Below are positions 20,675 to 31,812 of a stretch of DNA of 64,000 bases, in pieces. Position numbers and translations under genes: made by a program. The first letter of the stretch is position 1. Each line of letters begins with the position of its first letter. The stretch is taken from positions 2,921,501-2,985,500 of the forward strand of contig NZ_CP015583.1 in assembly GCF_001941945.1 (NCBI RefSeq), in the 5' to 3' direction. The DNA comes from Roseomonas gilardii (GTDB lineage Bacteria > Pseudomonadota > Alphaproteobacteria > Acetobacterales > Acetobacteraceae). A model generated the notes under the pieces. The model did not search any database. It was not told where the DNA came from and worked only from the letters and a program-made list of their open reading frames with translations.

Positions 20675-21966
20675 ACGAACTGACGCGCATCCCGCCCCAG
20701 CTCGAACCCGTCGCCCGGCCGCGCCGCCGGCCCCGCGCGCGCTCGGGCATCTATGGCGTGCTCGACATCGGCAGCACCAAGACCGCCTGCATGATCGCGC
20801 GCGTCGATCCCGACGGCCAGCCGCGGGTGCTCGGCTACAGCTGGAAGCGCGCCGGTGGCATGAAGGGCGGCAATGTCGTCGATCTCGCCGAGGCCGAGCG
20901 CGCCGTGCGCGACGCGGTGGCCGAGGCGGAGACGAAGGCCGACCACAAGCTCTCGGGCGTGATCTGCAACCTGTCCTGCGGCCAGCCGGAAAGCCGCGTG
21001 CAGAACCTGCACTGGACCATCGGCGGCCGCGCCGTCACCGAGGCCGACCTGCGCGCCCTGCTCTATGACGGCCGCCGCCGCGCCGCCGAGGAAGGGCGCG
21101 AGAGCGTGCACGCCATCCCGCTCGGCTTCACCATCGACGCGACGCCCGGCGTGGACGATCCGCGCAAGATGATCTGCGACGTGCTGGGCGCGAAGCTGCA
21201 CCTCGTCAGCGCCTCCTCCGCCTCGTTGCGCAACCTCGGCGCCACCCTCGCCGCGCTGGACCTGGAGATCGAGGAGCTGGTCTCCGCCCCCTTCGCCGCC
21301 GCGCTCGCCGTGCTGGTGGAGGACGAGAAGGAGCTCGGCGCCACGGTGGTGGACATGGGGGGCGGCTGCACCAGCCTCTCGGTGATCCAGGACCATCATC
21401 TCCTCTACACGGCGCAGGTCCCGGTCGGCGGCTGGCAGGTGACCAATGACCTCGCGCGCGGCCTCGCCACGCCGATCGCGCAGGCGGAGCGCATCAAGAC
21501 GCTGTATGGCGGCGTCACCGCCACCGCCGAGGACGAGAAGGAGATGCTGGTCATTCCGCAGGTGGGCGAGGACGACGACCACATCGCCCGCGTGCCGCGC
21601 GCCATGGTGATGAACATCGTGCGCCCGCGCCTGGAGGAGACGCTGGAGCTGGTGCGCGACCGCATCGAGGCGGCGGGGCTCGGCCCCGAGATCGGCTCGC
21701 GCGTCGTGCTCACCGGCGGCGCCAGCCAGATCGTGGGCATACGCGAGCTCGCGGTGCGAATCCTCGACCGGCAGGTGCGTCTCGCGAAGCCGCATCCGGT
21801 GCGCGGGTTGCCAGAAAATATGCAAACCGCAGATTTCGCGACAACGCTGGGCCTTCTCTCATGGGGTGCGGGGGACGGGCGCCCGGCGCTCGACCTCGAC
21901 ATGGGCGGAATCGCGCCGCGCGGCAAATTTGCGCGCTTCGTGAACTGGCTAAGGGATCGTGTCTGA
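20671..21966 (+). CDS. ftsA: Cell division protein FtsA
   Basis: A 431-residue actin-like ATPase that tethers FtsZ filaments to the inner membrane. The first phosphate motif is GVLDIGSTKTACMI (about 26-39), the second phosphate motif is TVVDMGGGCTSLSV (about 226-239), and the adenosine motif is VVLTGGASQIVGI (about 345-357). The C-terminus ends in FARFVNWLRDRV, the amphipathic membrane-targeting helix. The start is GTG, overlapping the ftsQ stop. Codons near 21808-21850 are unusually AT-rich for this genome, which may reflect an embedded promoter for ftsZ. A 75-base gap separates it from ftsZ. Confidence 0.97.
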   Translation: MNELTRIPPQLEPVARPRRRPRARSGIYGVLDIGSTKTACMIARVDPDGQPRVLGYSWKRAGGMKGGNVVDLAEAERAVRDAVAEAETKADHKLSGVICNLSCGQPESRVQNLHWTIGGRAVTEADLRALLYDGRRRAAEEGRESVHAIPLGFTIDATPGVDDPRKMICDVLGAKLHLVSASSASLRNLGATLAALDLEIEELVSAPFAAALAVLVEDEKELGATVVDMGGGCTSLSVIQDHHLLYTAQVPVGGWQVTNDLARGLATPIAQAERIKTLYGGVTATAEDEKEMLVIPQVGEDDDHIARVPRAMVMNIVRPRLEETLELVRDRIEAAGLGPEIGSRVVLTGGASQIVGIRELAVRILDRQVRLAKPHPVRGLPENMQTADFATTLGLLSWGAGDGRPALDLDMGGIAPRGKFARFVNWLRDRV

Positions 21967-22041
21967 GGCAAACTGCCGGCGGGGACAGTTCTTTTCCGGA
22001 TTCACGTCCGGATTCATGCGTTGCCAAGGGGGGCTACGCCG

Positions 22042-23637
22042 ATGACTCTCAACCTGACGATGCCTCGTCAGCAGCATACCGATTTCTCGCCGCGGATCAC
22101 CGTGGTCGGCGTCGGCGGTGCGGGCTGCAATGCCGTCAACAACATGATTGCCATGGGACTCGATGGGGTCGAGTTCCTGGTGACCAACACCGACGCGCAG
22201 GCGCTGCTGAACAGCCGCGCGGAGCGCCGCGTGCAGCTCGGCCCGCATCTGACGCAGGGCCTGGGCGCGGGTGCGAAGCCCGAGATCGGCCGCGCCGCGG
22301 CGGAAGAGGCGACCGAGGATCTCGCGCGCCATCTCGAAGGCGTGCACATGGTGTTCATCACCGCCGGCATGGGCGGCGGCACCGGCACGGGCGCGGCCCC
22401 GGTGATCGCGCGCATGGCGCGTGAGCGCGGCGTGCTGACCGTCGGCGTGGTGACCAAGCCCTTCGACTTCGAGGGCCCCAAGCGCCGCCGCGCGGCCGAT
22501 ATGGGCCTCGACGAGCTGCAGCAGTATGTCGATACGCTGATCGTCATCCCGAACCAGAACCTGTTCAGGAAGGCCAACGAGCGCACCACCTTCGCCGAGG
22601 CCTTCAAGATGGCCGACGACGTCCTCTACATGGGCGTGCGCGGCGTGACCGACCTGATGGTCAACCCGGGCCTGGTGAACCTCGACTTCGCCGACATCCG
22701 CACCGTGATGGCGGAGATGGGCAAGGCCATGATGGGCACCGGCGAGGCCGAGGGCGACGACCGCGCGGTGAAGGCGGCCGAGGCCGCGATCAGCAACCCG
22801 CTGCTGGAGGACACCTCCATGCGCGGCGCCCGCGGCGTGCTGATCAACATCACCGGCGGCTGGGACATGACCCTGTTCGAGGTGGACGAAGCCGCGAACC
22901 GCATCCGCAAGGAAGTGGACGAGGAAGCCAACATCATCTTCGGCTCCTCGGTGGACGAGGAGATGAACGGCCGCCTGCGCGTTTCCGTGGTGGCGACGGG
23001 CATCGACGCCGAGGTCGAGGAAGCCCTGGCCGAGGCGCCGAAGCTGGTCGCCATCGGCGGCGGCGCGGTGCATGCGGTGGCCGGCGCGAGCCTGCCCGGC
23101 GCCAACCCGTACGGCGCGCATCCGGCCCCGGGCGCGCCGATGGCGCGGGCCGGTGGCCCGGGTGCGCCCGCCCGTCCCGCGACGACCGCGGGTGCGCCCT
23201 CGGGGCACACCGTCGCCCCGGCGCCGGTCTCGATGACGCCGCCCTCGCTGCGCACCGCCGTGTCGCCCAGCACGGCGCCGGGTCCGCGCCTCGCCGTGAA
23301 CCGGCAGGCGGAGCCGCAGGCGCCGGCCGCCGAGGCCCATCACGAGGCCGAGCCCGGCCCGCAGCCGACCGCCGAGCCCGTGCTGCGTGGCCCGATGGCC
23401 GCCCCGCTGGCTCCGCCGCGCCCGCCGGCCTCCGCCGTCCCGGCGCCCGGCGCCGCCCCGGGCGGGCTGAACCGGCTGTTCCGCCAGGCAACCGGGCTGA
23501 TGAAGCGCAGCCTGCCGGAGGAGTCCCCGGCCCCTGCGCAGCAGCCGCAGCGCGCGGAGGAGGCCCATCGCGCCCCGCCGCAGGCCGAGACCGGGCTGGA
23601 CATCCCCGCCTTCCTGCGCCGCCAGAAGAACAACTGA
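22042..23637 (+). CDS. ftsZ: Cell division protein FtsZ
   Basis: A 531-residue tubulin-like GTPase that forms the Z-ring. The GTP site includes [13 protein letters not shown] (about 23-35) and the tubulin signature [13 protein letters not shown] (about 112-124); the T7 catalytic loop is [11 protein letters not shown] (about 213-223). A Pro/Ala-rich linker of roughly 190 residues precedes the conserved C-terminal peptide [10 protein letters not shown] that binds FtsA. The long linker is typical of alphaproteobacteria. The ATG at 22042 is preferred over a TTG at 22021 because AAGGGGGG lies eight bases before it. A strong terminator follows. Confidence 0.98.
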   Translation: MTLNLTMPRQQHTDFSPRITVVGVGGAGCNAVNNMIAMGLDGVEFLVTNTDAQALLNSRAERRVQLGPHLTQGLGAGAKPEIGRAAAEEATEDLARHLEGVHMVFITAGMGGGTGTGAAPVIARMARERGVLTVGVVTKPFDFEGPKRRRAADMGLDELQQYVDTLIVIPNQNLFRKANERTTFAEAFKMADDVLYMGVRGVTDLMVNPGLVNLDFADIRTVMAEMGKAMMGTGEAEGDDRAVKAAEAAISNPLLEDTSMRGARGVLINITGGWDMTLFEVDEAANRIRKEVDEEANIIFGSSVDEEMNGRLRVSVVATGIDAEVEEALAEAPKLVAIGGGAVHAVAGASLPGANPYGAHPAPGAPMARAGGPGAPARPATTAGAPSGHTVAPAPVSMTPPSLRTAVSPSTAPGPRLAVNRQAEPQAPAAEAHHEAEPGPQPTAEPVLRGPMAAPLAPPRPPASAVPAPGAAPGGLNRLFRQATGLMKRSLPEESPAPAQQPQRAEEAHRAPPQAETGLDIPAFLRRQKNN

Positions 23638-23701
23638 CGGCCGGGCCGGCGACGGCCCGACCGCCGATTGGCCGCCCTCGCAGGACGGCCAGCGAATCCG
23701 G

Positions 23702-23733
23702 AAACCCGCCCGAAGATTTCGGGCGGGTTTTTT
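23702..23733 (+). terminator. Intrinsic terminator after ftsZ
   Basis: A perfect 13-bp stem, AAACCCGCCCGAA pairing with TTCGGGCGGGTTT, with a GAT loop and a run of six T at 23728-23733. It lies 65 bases after the ftsZ stop and separates the dcw transcript from lpxC. Confidence 0.93.
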
Positions 23734-23735
23734 CA

Positions 23736-23794
23736 TGCGCAATAACTCAGGAAAATCAGACACTTAACGAGAAATATTGAGAAACAAGGCTTGA
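23736..23794 (+). promoter_or_regulatory. AT-rich probable lpxC promoter region
   Basis: Between the ftsZ terminator and lpxC lies a segment of about 55 bases that is strikingly A/T-rich (AATAACTCAGGAAAATCAG ... GAGAAATATTGAG) for this genome. It follows a terminator, so lpxC needs its own promoter, and this is the likely place. I cannot assign exact -35 and -10 boxes. Confidence 0.4.
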
Positions 23795-23875
23795 ATGGCG
23801 CTTCCCAGCGCCCGGTGCCAGTTTCCAGTCGTGGCGGCAGCAAGGCCGTCGGCAGAAACAGGTTCCAAAACTTCT

Positions 23876-24832
23876 ATGGACGGTTCCCTCCTTTCCGTGA
23901 CCGGCGCTCGCAAGACCCTCAAGGCCTCCATCGGCTGCGTCGGGACTGGCCTGCACTCCGGTGACCGCGTCAGCCTCACGCTGCGCCCGGCCGAGGCGGG
24001 GACGGGGATCCTGTTCCGCCGCACTGACCTGGGCGTGGACATCCCGGCCCGCTACGACCTCGTCACCGACACCCGCCTCTGCACCGCGCTGACCTGCTCC
24101 ACCCCCGCCGGCGAGGCCCGGATCGGCACGGTGGAGCATGTGCTGGCCGCCCTGGCCGGCTGCGGCGTGGACGACTGCATCATCGAGGTCGATGCCCCCG
24201 AGATCCCGATCCTGGACGGTTCGGCCGCGCCCTTCGTCTTCCTGATCGACTGCGCGGGCATCACGGCCTCCGCCCCCTACGCCCCGCGCGACACGATCGA
24301 GGTCCTGAAGCCCATCCGCGTCGAGGAAGGCTCCGCCTGGGCCGAGTTGCACCCGAACAGCCGCCGTGGCCTGGAGATCTCTCTCGCCGTCATCTACGAG
24401 GGCACGGCTGTCGGCCGGCAGGATCTGTCCCTGCCCGTGACGCCGGACTCCTTCCGCGAGATCCTGGCCGATGCCCGCACCTTCACCATGGCGGAGGACG
24501 TGGCCCGGCTGCGCGCTGTGGGCCTCGCTCGTGGCGGCTCGCTCGCCAATGCGGTGGTGGTGGACGGCCCGCTGGTGCTGAACCCGGGCGGGCTGCGCCA
24601 TCCGCAGGAATTCGTGCGGCACAAGATGATGGATGTGGTGGGCGACCTTTTCCTGGCCGGTGCGCCGCTGCGGGCCAGCTTCCGGGGCCACAAGTCGGGC
24701 CACAGCCTGAACAACCGCCTGCTGCGCGCCCTCTTCGCCGATCCGACCGCCTGGCGCATCGAGTCCCAGGTCGCCGAGAATGCCAGCGCCGCGGCCAACA
24801 CTCGCCTCCCCATGGCTGCCGCTCCCGCCTGA
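23876..24832 (+). CDS. lpxC: UDP-3-O-acyl-N-acetylglucosamine deacetylase LpxC
   Basis: A 318-residue zinc deacetylase catalysing the first committed step of lipid A synthesis. It shows TLKASIGCVGTGLHSGD (about 15-31), the zinc-binding GTVEHVLAAL (about 83-92), DGSAAPFV near 117-124, and the second metal and base region GHKSGHSLNNRLL (about 270-282). The ATG at 23876 gives the family's usual N-terminus. An in-frame ATG at 23795 adds 27 residues of no family character but has a better Shine-Dalgarno (AAGG five bases upstream), so the start is unsettled. Its place after ftsZ is standard in proteobacteria. Confidence 0.95.
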   Translation: MDGSLLSVTGARKTLKASIGCVGTGLHSGDRVSLTLRPAEAGTGILFRRTDLGVDIPARYDLVTDTRLCTALTCSTPAGEARIGTVEHVLAALAGCGVDDCIIEVDAPEIPILDGSAAPFVFLIDCAGITASAPYAPRDTIEVLKPIRVEEGSAWAELHPNSRRGLEISLAVIYEGTAVGRQDLSLPVTPDSFREILADARTFTMAEDVARLRAVGLARGGSLANAVVVDGPLVLNPGGLRHPQEFVRHKMMDVVGDLFLAGAPLRASFRGHKSGHSLNNRLLRALFADPTAWRIESQVAENASAAANTRLPMAAAPA

Positions 24833-25236
24833 GCCCCCGGCGGGACGGAACGGCCCCTCGCCCCCCTCCCCGGTTGCGCCGGGCGCGGCTCCCGCCTCTC
24901 GGCGCAAAGGCCCCGGCCTCCCCCATGGCCGTACCGGGCACCTTCACCGTCCCGGCCCCGCCGCGAGGGCCCCTGAAAGGCAGGTGCCGGAACACGGCCA
25001 GGATTGCTTCCTCGAAGCCGCTCCCCTTGGCCCCATCGAGGAAGCAGCGCAGCAGGGTCCGCCCGGTCCCCCGACGGGCGGCCCCTCTGCGCACCCGCAG
25101 TCCCCGCGGAACCGCCACCGCGTCTTCCGGGTTCCCACGGGCGCGCGCCCGGAGGCGTGCCGTCCGCATCCCTTCGTCATCCACGCTGCTTTCGGCCCCT
25201 GCCGGCGCCTCGCAGCCGTGTTATAGGGCGCCCACC
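24833..25236. other. Intergenic region between lpxC and bamD
   Basis: These 404 bases contain no protein-coding signal that I trust; frames across them on both strands lack starts, homology and sensible composition. The notable item is a perfect 11-bp inverted repeat, TGCTTCCTCGA at 25005-25015 and TCGAGGAAGCA at 25036-25046, with a 20-base loop. The bamD promoter may lie towards the 3' end, where TTATAGGGC occurs near 25221. Confidence 0.5.
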
Positions 25237-26148
25237 ATGCGCATGATCGCCACGCTCCGCCGCTCCCCCTCGTGCCGCGCCAGCCACGCGCCGCACAGGG
25301 CTCCCCGCCGGGCCCCCTTCTGGGCGCTGCTGCTGCTGCCCCTGCTCCTGCCGGGCTGTGGCCTGATCGACCAGTGGGACGGCAAGTCCTCCACCCTGAC
25401 CACCAAGCCCGACGGCTCCGCCATGGGCACGCCCGAGGAGCTCTATGCCGCCGGCATGGACGCGCTGAAGCAGGAAAAGCCTGCCCAGGCGGTGGAGCTC
25501 TTCGAGACGGTGGAGCGCGAGCACCCCTATTCCACCTGGGCCACCAATGCCCGGCTGATGACCGGCTACGCGGAATATTCCCGCAACCGCTACACCGAGG
25601 CGCTGACGGCGCTGGACCGCTTCATCCAGCTCCACCCGGCGCATCGCGACATCGCCTATGCCTATTACCTGCGGGGCCTCTGCTACTACGAGCAGATCAA
25701 CGACGCACAGCGTGACCAGACCTCCAGCAACACGGCCATCGCCGCGCTGCAGGATGTGGTGAACCGCTTCCCGAACACGCCCTATGCCCGCGACGCGCGG
25801 CTGAAGATCGACCTCGCCCGCGACCACATCGCCGGGCATGAGATGTCGATCGGCCGCTTCTACCAGCAGCGCGGCCTCTACGCCGCCGCGATCGGCCGCT
25901 TCCGCAACGTGGTGGACAACTACCAGACCACCAACCACGTGCCGGAGGCGCTGCACCGCCTGACCGAGATCTACCTGGCGATGGGCCTCACGGAAGAGGC
26001 CCGCAAGACCGCCTCCGTGCTCGGCCACAACTATCCGGGCAATCCCTGGTACCAGGACAGCTACGCCATGCTGGTGGAGGGGGCGCCCCCCGCGCCGGGC
26101 GACGAGCGCCCGGGCTTCTTCCGGCGGGCCCTCAACACCATCTTCTGA
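25237..26148 (+). CDS. bamD: Outer membrane protein assembly factor BamD (lipoprotein)
   Basis: A 303-residue outer-membrane lipoprotein of the BAM complex, which folds beta-barrel proteins. A basic N-terminus and hydrophobic stretch end in the lipobox LLPGC, with the lipidated Cys near residue 45. The mature part has TPR-like helical repeats beginning PEELYAAGMDALKQEKPAQA and continuing with DRFIQLHPAHRDIAYAYYL. The long n-region (about 28 residues before the hydrophobic core) suggests the true start could be slightly later, for instance ATG at 25243. lpxC-bamD-recN-ligA order is common in alphaproteobacteria, supporting the assignment. Confidence 0.95.
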   Translation: MRMIATLRRSPSCRASHAPHRAPRRAPFWALLLLPLLLPGCGLIDQWDGKSSTLTTKPDGSAMGTPEELYAAGMDALKQEKPAQAVELFETVEREHPYSTWATNARLMTGYAEYSRNRYTEALTALDRFIQLHPAHRDIAYAYYLRGLCYYEQINDAQRDQTSSNTAIAALQDVVNRFPNTPYARDARLKIDLARDHIAGHEMSIGRFYQQRGLYAAAIGRFRNVVDNYQTTNHVPEALHRLTEIYLAMGLTEEARKTASVLGHNYPGNPWYQDSYAMLVEGAPPAPGDERPGFFRRALNTIF

Positions 26149-26212
26149 CCTCCCACGAACCTCCCGGGGCGGGCGCCGCGCGCGCCCTCCCCGTGTCTCC
26201 CGCGGAGCCCGC

Positions 26213-27892
26213 TTGCTCGCCTCCCTCTCGATCCGCGACGTGGTGCTCATCGAGCGCCTGGACCTGCGCTTCGGCCCCGGCCTGACGGTGCTGACCGGCG
26301 AGACCGGCGCCGGCAAGTCGATCCTGCTGGACAGCCTGGGCCTCGCCCTGGGCCAGCGGGCCGAATCCGGCATGGTCCGCACCGGACAGGCCCAGGCCAG
26401 CGTCACCGCCGTCTTCGCCCCCGCCCCCGACCACCCCGCCTTCGCGATGCTCGCCGAGCAGGGCATGGAGGGGGAGGAGGAGATCGTGGTCCGCCGGGTG
26501 GTGAACACCGACGGCCGCTCCCGCGCCTTCGTGAACGGGGAGCCGGTGGGCGTCGGGCTGCTGCGCCGCCTGGGCACCCTGCTGGTCGAGGTCCAGGGCC
26601 AGCACGACCAGGTGGGCCTCGCCGATCCCGGCAGCCATGGCGGGCTGCTGGATGCCTTCGGCGGGCTGGAACCCCGCCGCCGCAAGGCGGGGGACGCCTT
26701 CCGCGCCTGGAAATCCGCCAGCCGCGCCCTGCGCGAGGCGCAGGAGGCCATCGCCGCCGCCCAGCGCGACGAGGAATGGCTGCGCCACGCCGTGGGCGAA
26801 CTGTCCGACCTCGCCCCGGAGGAAGGCGAGGAGGAGGCCCTGGCCAGCGAGCGCCAGCACATGCAGCAGGGCGAGCGCCGCGCCGAGGCCATCGCCTCCG
26901 CCCTGGCCGAGCTGCAGCCGCGCGACCGGCGTGGCGGCAGCGGCCCCGCCGCCGCGCTGCGCAACGCCGCCCGCGCCCTGGAACGCCTGCCCGCGCCGAA
27001 CGAGGAAGCCGCCCCTGCTCTGGCCGCCCTGGCCGCCGCGCAGGACGCGCTGGCCGAGGCGGAATCCCTGCTGGAGCGCCTGAGCGCCGATTTCGGCCCC
27101 GACCCGCGCCGGCTGGAACAGCTGGAGGAACGCCTCTTCGCCCTGCGCGCCGCTGCCCGCAAGCACGCCGTGCCGGTGGTGGAACTGCCCGGCCTGCTGC
27201 TGCGCCTGAAGGAGCGCCTGGGCGCCCTGGATGCCGGCACCGGCCGCGTGGCGAAGCTGGAGGCCGAGGCCCGGTCCGCCCGCGACGCCTTCATCGCCGC
27301 CGGCGCCGACCTGACCGCCGCCCGCACCAAGGCGGCCCGCGAGCTGGAGAAGGCCACGGCACGCGAGCTCGCCCCTCTCAAGCTCGACCGCGCGCGGCTG
27401 CATATCGAGATCGTGGCCCGGGAGGAACCCGCCTGGGCCGCCGATGGCGTGGACCGGATCACCTTCCTCGTCTCCACCAATCCCGGCCAGACGCCCGGCC
27501 AGCTCGCGAAGATCGCCTCGGGCGGCGAGTTGTCGCGGCTGATGCTGGCGCTCAAGGTCGTCCTCGCCCGTGGCTCGCCGGTGCCCACCCTGGTCTTCGA
27601 CGAGGTGGACAGCGGCATCGGCGGCGCCACCGCCGCCGCGGTGGGGGAACGCCTGTCGCGCGTCGCGGACCGGCTCCAGGTCCTGGTGGTGACCCATTCG
27701 CCCCAGGTGGCCGCCCGTGGCACCTCCCATCTCCGCGTGGCCAAGGGCGTGCGCGGCGACCGGGCCGAGACCCGCGTCGAACCCCTCGACCTCGGCGCCC
27801 GGCGCGAGGAGATCGCCCGCATGCTGGCGGGCGAGACCATCACCGAGGCCGCACGCGCCGCGGCCGACGACCTGCTGGCGGGGGCCGCCTGA
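26213..27892 (+). CDS. recN: DNA repair protein RecN
   Basis: A 559-residue SMC-like ATPase that acts in recombinational repair of double-strand breaks. The N-terminal half-ATPase begins LASLSIRDVVLIERLDL and has Walker A GETGAGKS (about 29-36). A long coiled coil fills about 150-370. The C-terminal half has the ABC signature ASGGELSRLM (about 437-446) and Walker B VFDEVDSGIGG (about 461-471), then VTHSPQVAA. The TTG start at 26213 puts the protein exactly at the family N-terminus; no ATG is available nearby. The length matches known RecN (550-560). Confidence 0.96.
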   Translation: MLASLSIRDVVLIERLDLRFGPGLTVLTGETGAGKSILLDSLGLALGQRAESGMVRTGQAQASVTAVFAPAPDHPAFAMLAEQGMEGEEEIVVRRVVNTDGRSRAFVNGEPVGVGLLRRLGTLLVEVQGQHDQVGLADPGSHGGLLDAFGGLEPRRRKAGDAFRAWKSASRALREAQEAIAAAQRDEEWLRHAVGELSDLAPEEGEEEALASERQHMQQGERRAEAIASALAELQPRDRRGGSGPAAALRNAARALERLPAPNEEAAPALAALAAAQDALAEAESLLERLSADFGPDPRRLEQLEERLFALRAAARKHAVPVVELPGLLLRLKERLGALDAGTGRVAKLEAEARSARDAFIAAGADLTAARTKAARELEKATARELAPLKLDRARLHIEIVAREEPAWAADGVDRITFLVSTNPGQTPGQLAKIASGGELSRLMLALKVVLARGSPVPTLVFDEVDSGIGGATAAAVGERLSRVADRLQVLVVTHSPQVAARGTSHLRVAKGVRGDRAETRVEPLDLGARREEIARMLAGETITEAARAAADDLLAGAA

Positions 27893-27912
27893 TACGGATC
27901 CCCGCCTGACCA

Positions 27913-27954
27913 CCCGGTCCCGGCCCCTTTCCCCGCCGAGGGGATAGGACCGGG
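27913..27954 (+). terminator. Candidate stem-loop after recN
   Basis: CCCGGTCC at 27913-27920 pairs with GGACCGGG at 27947-27954, with an inner CCCC/GGGG pairing (27924-27927 with 27940-27943). It begins 20 bases after the recN stop. There is no T run, so it may act as a weak or factor-dependent terminator. Confidence 0.35.
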
Positions 27955-28098
27955 GCCGATCTTCCCTGGGGCAGGGCGCCGGCTCCTCCGGTGCCTGCGG
28001 GCCCTTGCCGCCACCTCGCCGGGCCGGTCCATGCCGCGTCCCCACCCATCCCGAGGCTGCGCGGCGCCCGTCCCGCCCCCTTTCCGATCGAGGACGCG

Positions 28099-29184
28099 AT
28101 GAACCGACGCAGCCTGCTCGCCGCCGGCATGACCCTTCCCTTCCTGGCCGCCTGCGCCATGCCCATCCAGAACGGGCTGACCCCGGTGCTGGAATCCGAC
28201 ACGCCGATCCAGGGCGTCACCACCAGCCGCGACGGGCGCGTCTTCGTGGTCTTCGCCCGGCTGGACGGCGCCGAGGGGCCGCGCGTGGCCGAATGGGTGA
28301 ACGGCCAGTACCGCCCCTATCCCGACGCCGCCTGGAACGCCTGGCGTCCCGGCACGGCACCGAACAACGCCTTCGTCCGCGCCAACGCGTTGCGCATCGG
28401 GCCGGAGGGCGACCTCTGGGTGGTGGATACCGGCAGCCCGGGCATCGGCAAGCCGGCCCTGTCCGGCGGGCCGAAGCTGGTGCAGATCGACCTCGCCACC
28501 AACAAGGCGAAGCGCATCTACCGGCTGGACGAGCTGACCGGCGAGCGCAGCTTCATCGACGACGTGCGTTTCAACGCGCGCCTCGCCTATGTCACCGATG
28601 CCGGCCAGCCCGCGATCATCGTGATGGACCTGGACCGCGGCGCCGGATGGCGCGTGCTGGAGGGCGATCCCTCCCTCACCGCCCGCCGCCCCCTGACGGC
28701 CGAGGGGCAGGAGCTGCGCGGCCTCGACGGCCGCCCGGTCCTCATCCATGCCGACCAGATCGAGGTTTCCCGGGACGGGCAGTGGCTCTACTACCAGTCC
28801 TGCTCCGGCCCGATGTCGCGCATCGCCACCCGCTACGTGGACGACCGCAACCTCGCCGACAGCGAGCGCGCCCGCCATGTGGAGCCCTGGGCCCAGACGG
28901 GCTCCACGGGCGGCACGGCCATCGACGCCGCCGGCAACATCTACGCCAGCGACACGGACAAGCTCGCCATCCTCCGCATCGCCCCCGACCGCACCGTCAC
29001 CACCCTGGTGCAGGACCCGCGCCTGCTCTGGGTGGATGCGATGTGGATCGACGATGCCGGCGACCTCTGGCTGCCGGCGGCCCAGCTCAACCGCCTCCCC
29101 GCCTTCCAGGGCGGCACGTCGCGCGTGGTGCAGCCGGTCCGGGTCTTCAAGTTCACCCTCGGCGCGCCGCCGGTCCGGCGATAG
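28099..29184 (+). CDS. Secreted Yellow/major-royal-jelly-like beta-propeller protein
   Basis: A 361-residue exported protein. The N-terminus MNRRSLLAAGMTLPFLAAC ends in a lipobox-like LAAC, so it is probably a lipoprotein, possibly with Tat features (NRRSLL). The mature part resembles the Yellow/MRJP and SMP-30-like six-bladed propellers: repeated GDLWVVDTG, LAYVTDAGQPAIIVMDL, HADQIEVSRDGQWLYYQ and GNIYASDTDKLAI segments. Bacterial members have no settled substrate. A GAGG ribosome binding site precedes the ATG. It sits between recN and ligA, an uncommon visitor in that conserved block, and may have its own promoter in the 206-base gap upstream. Confidence 0.78.
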   Translation: MNRRSLLAAGMTLPFLAACAMPIQNGLTPVLESDTPIQGVTTSRDGRVFVVFARLDGAEGPRVAEWVNGQYRPYPDAAWNAWRPGTAPNNAFVRANALRIGPEGDLWVVDTGSPGIGKPALSGGPKLVQIDLATNKAKRIYRLDELTGERSFIDDVRFNARLAYVTDAGQPAIIVMDLDRGAGWRVLEGDPSLTARRPLTAEGQELRGLDGRPVLIHADQIEVSRDGQWLYYQSCSGPMSRIATRYVDDRNLADSERARHVEPWAQTGSTGGTAIDAAGNIYASDTDKLAILRIAPDRTVTTLVQDPRLLWVDAMWIDDAGDLWLPAAQLNRLPAFQGGTSRVVQPVRVFKFTLGAPPVRR

Positions 29185-31794
<2,610 letters not shown>

Positions 31795-31812
31795 GCGCGG
31801 TCCGCCCGCCCC

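Noticed and set aside
24483-25184. Minus-strand protein over the lpxC-bamD gap
   Set aside because: Part of the translation looks less repetitive than usual, but the frame runs into antisense lpxC and has no family motif.
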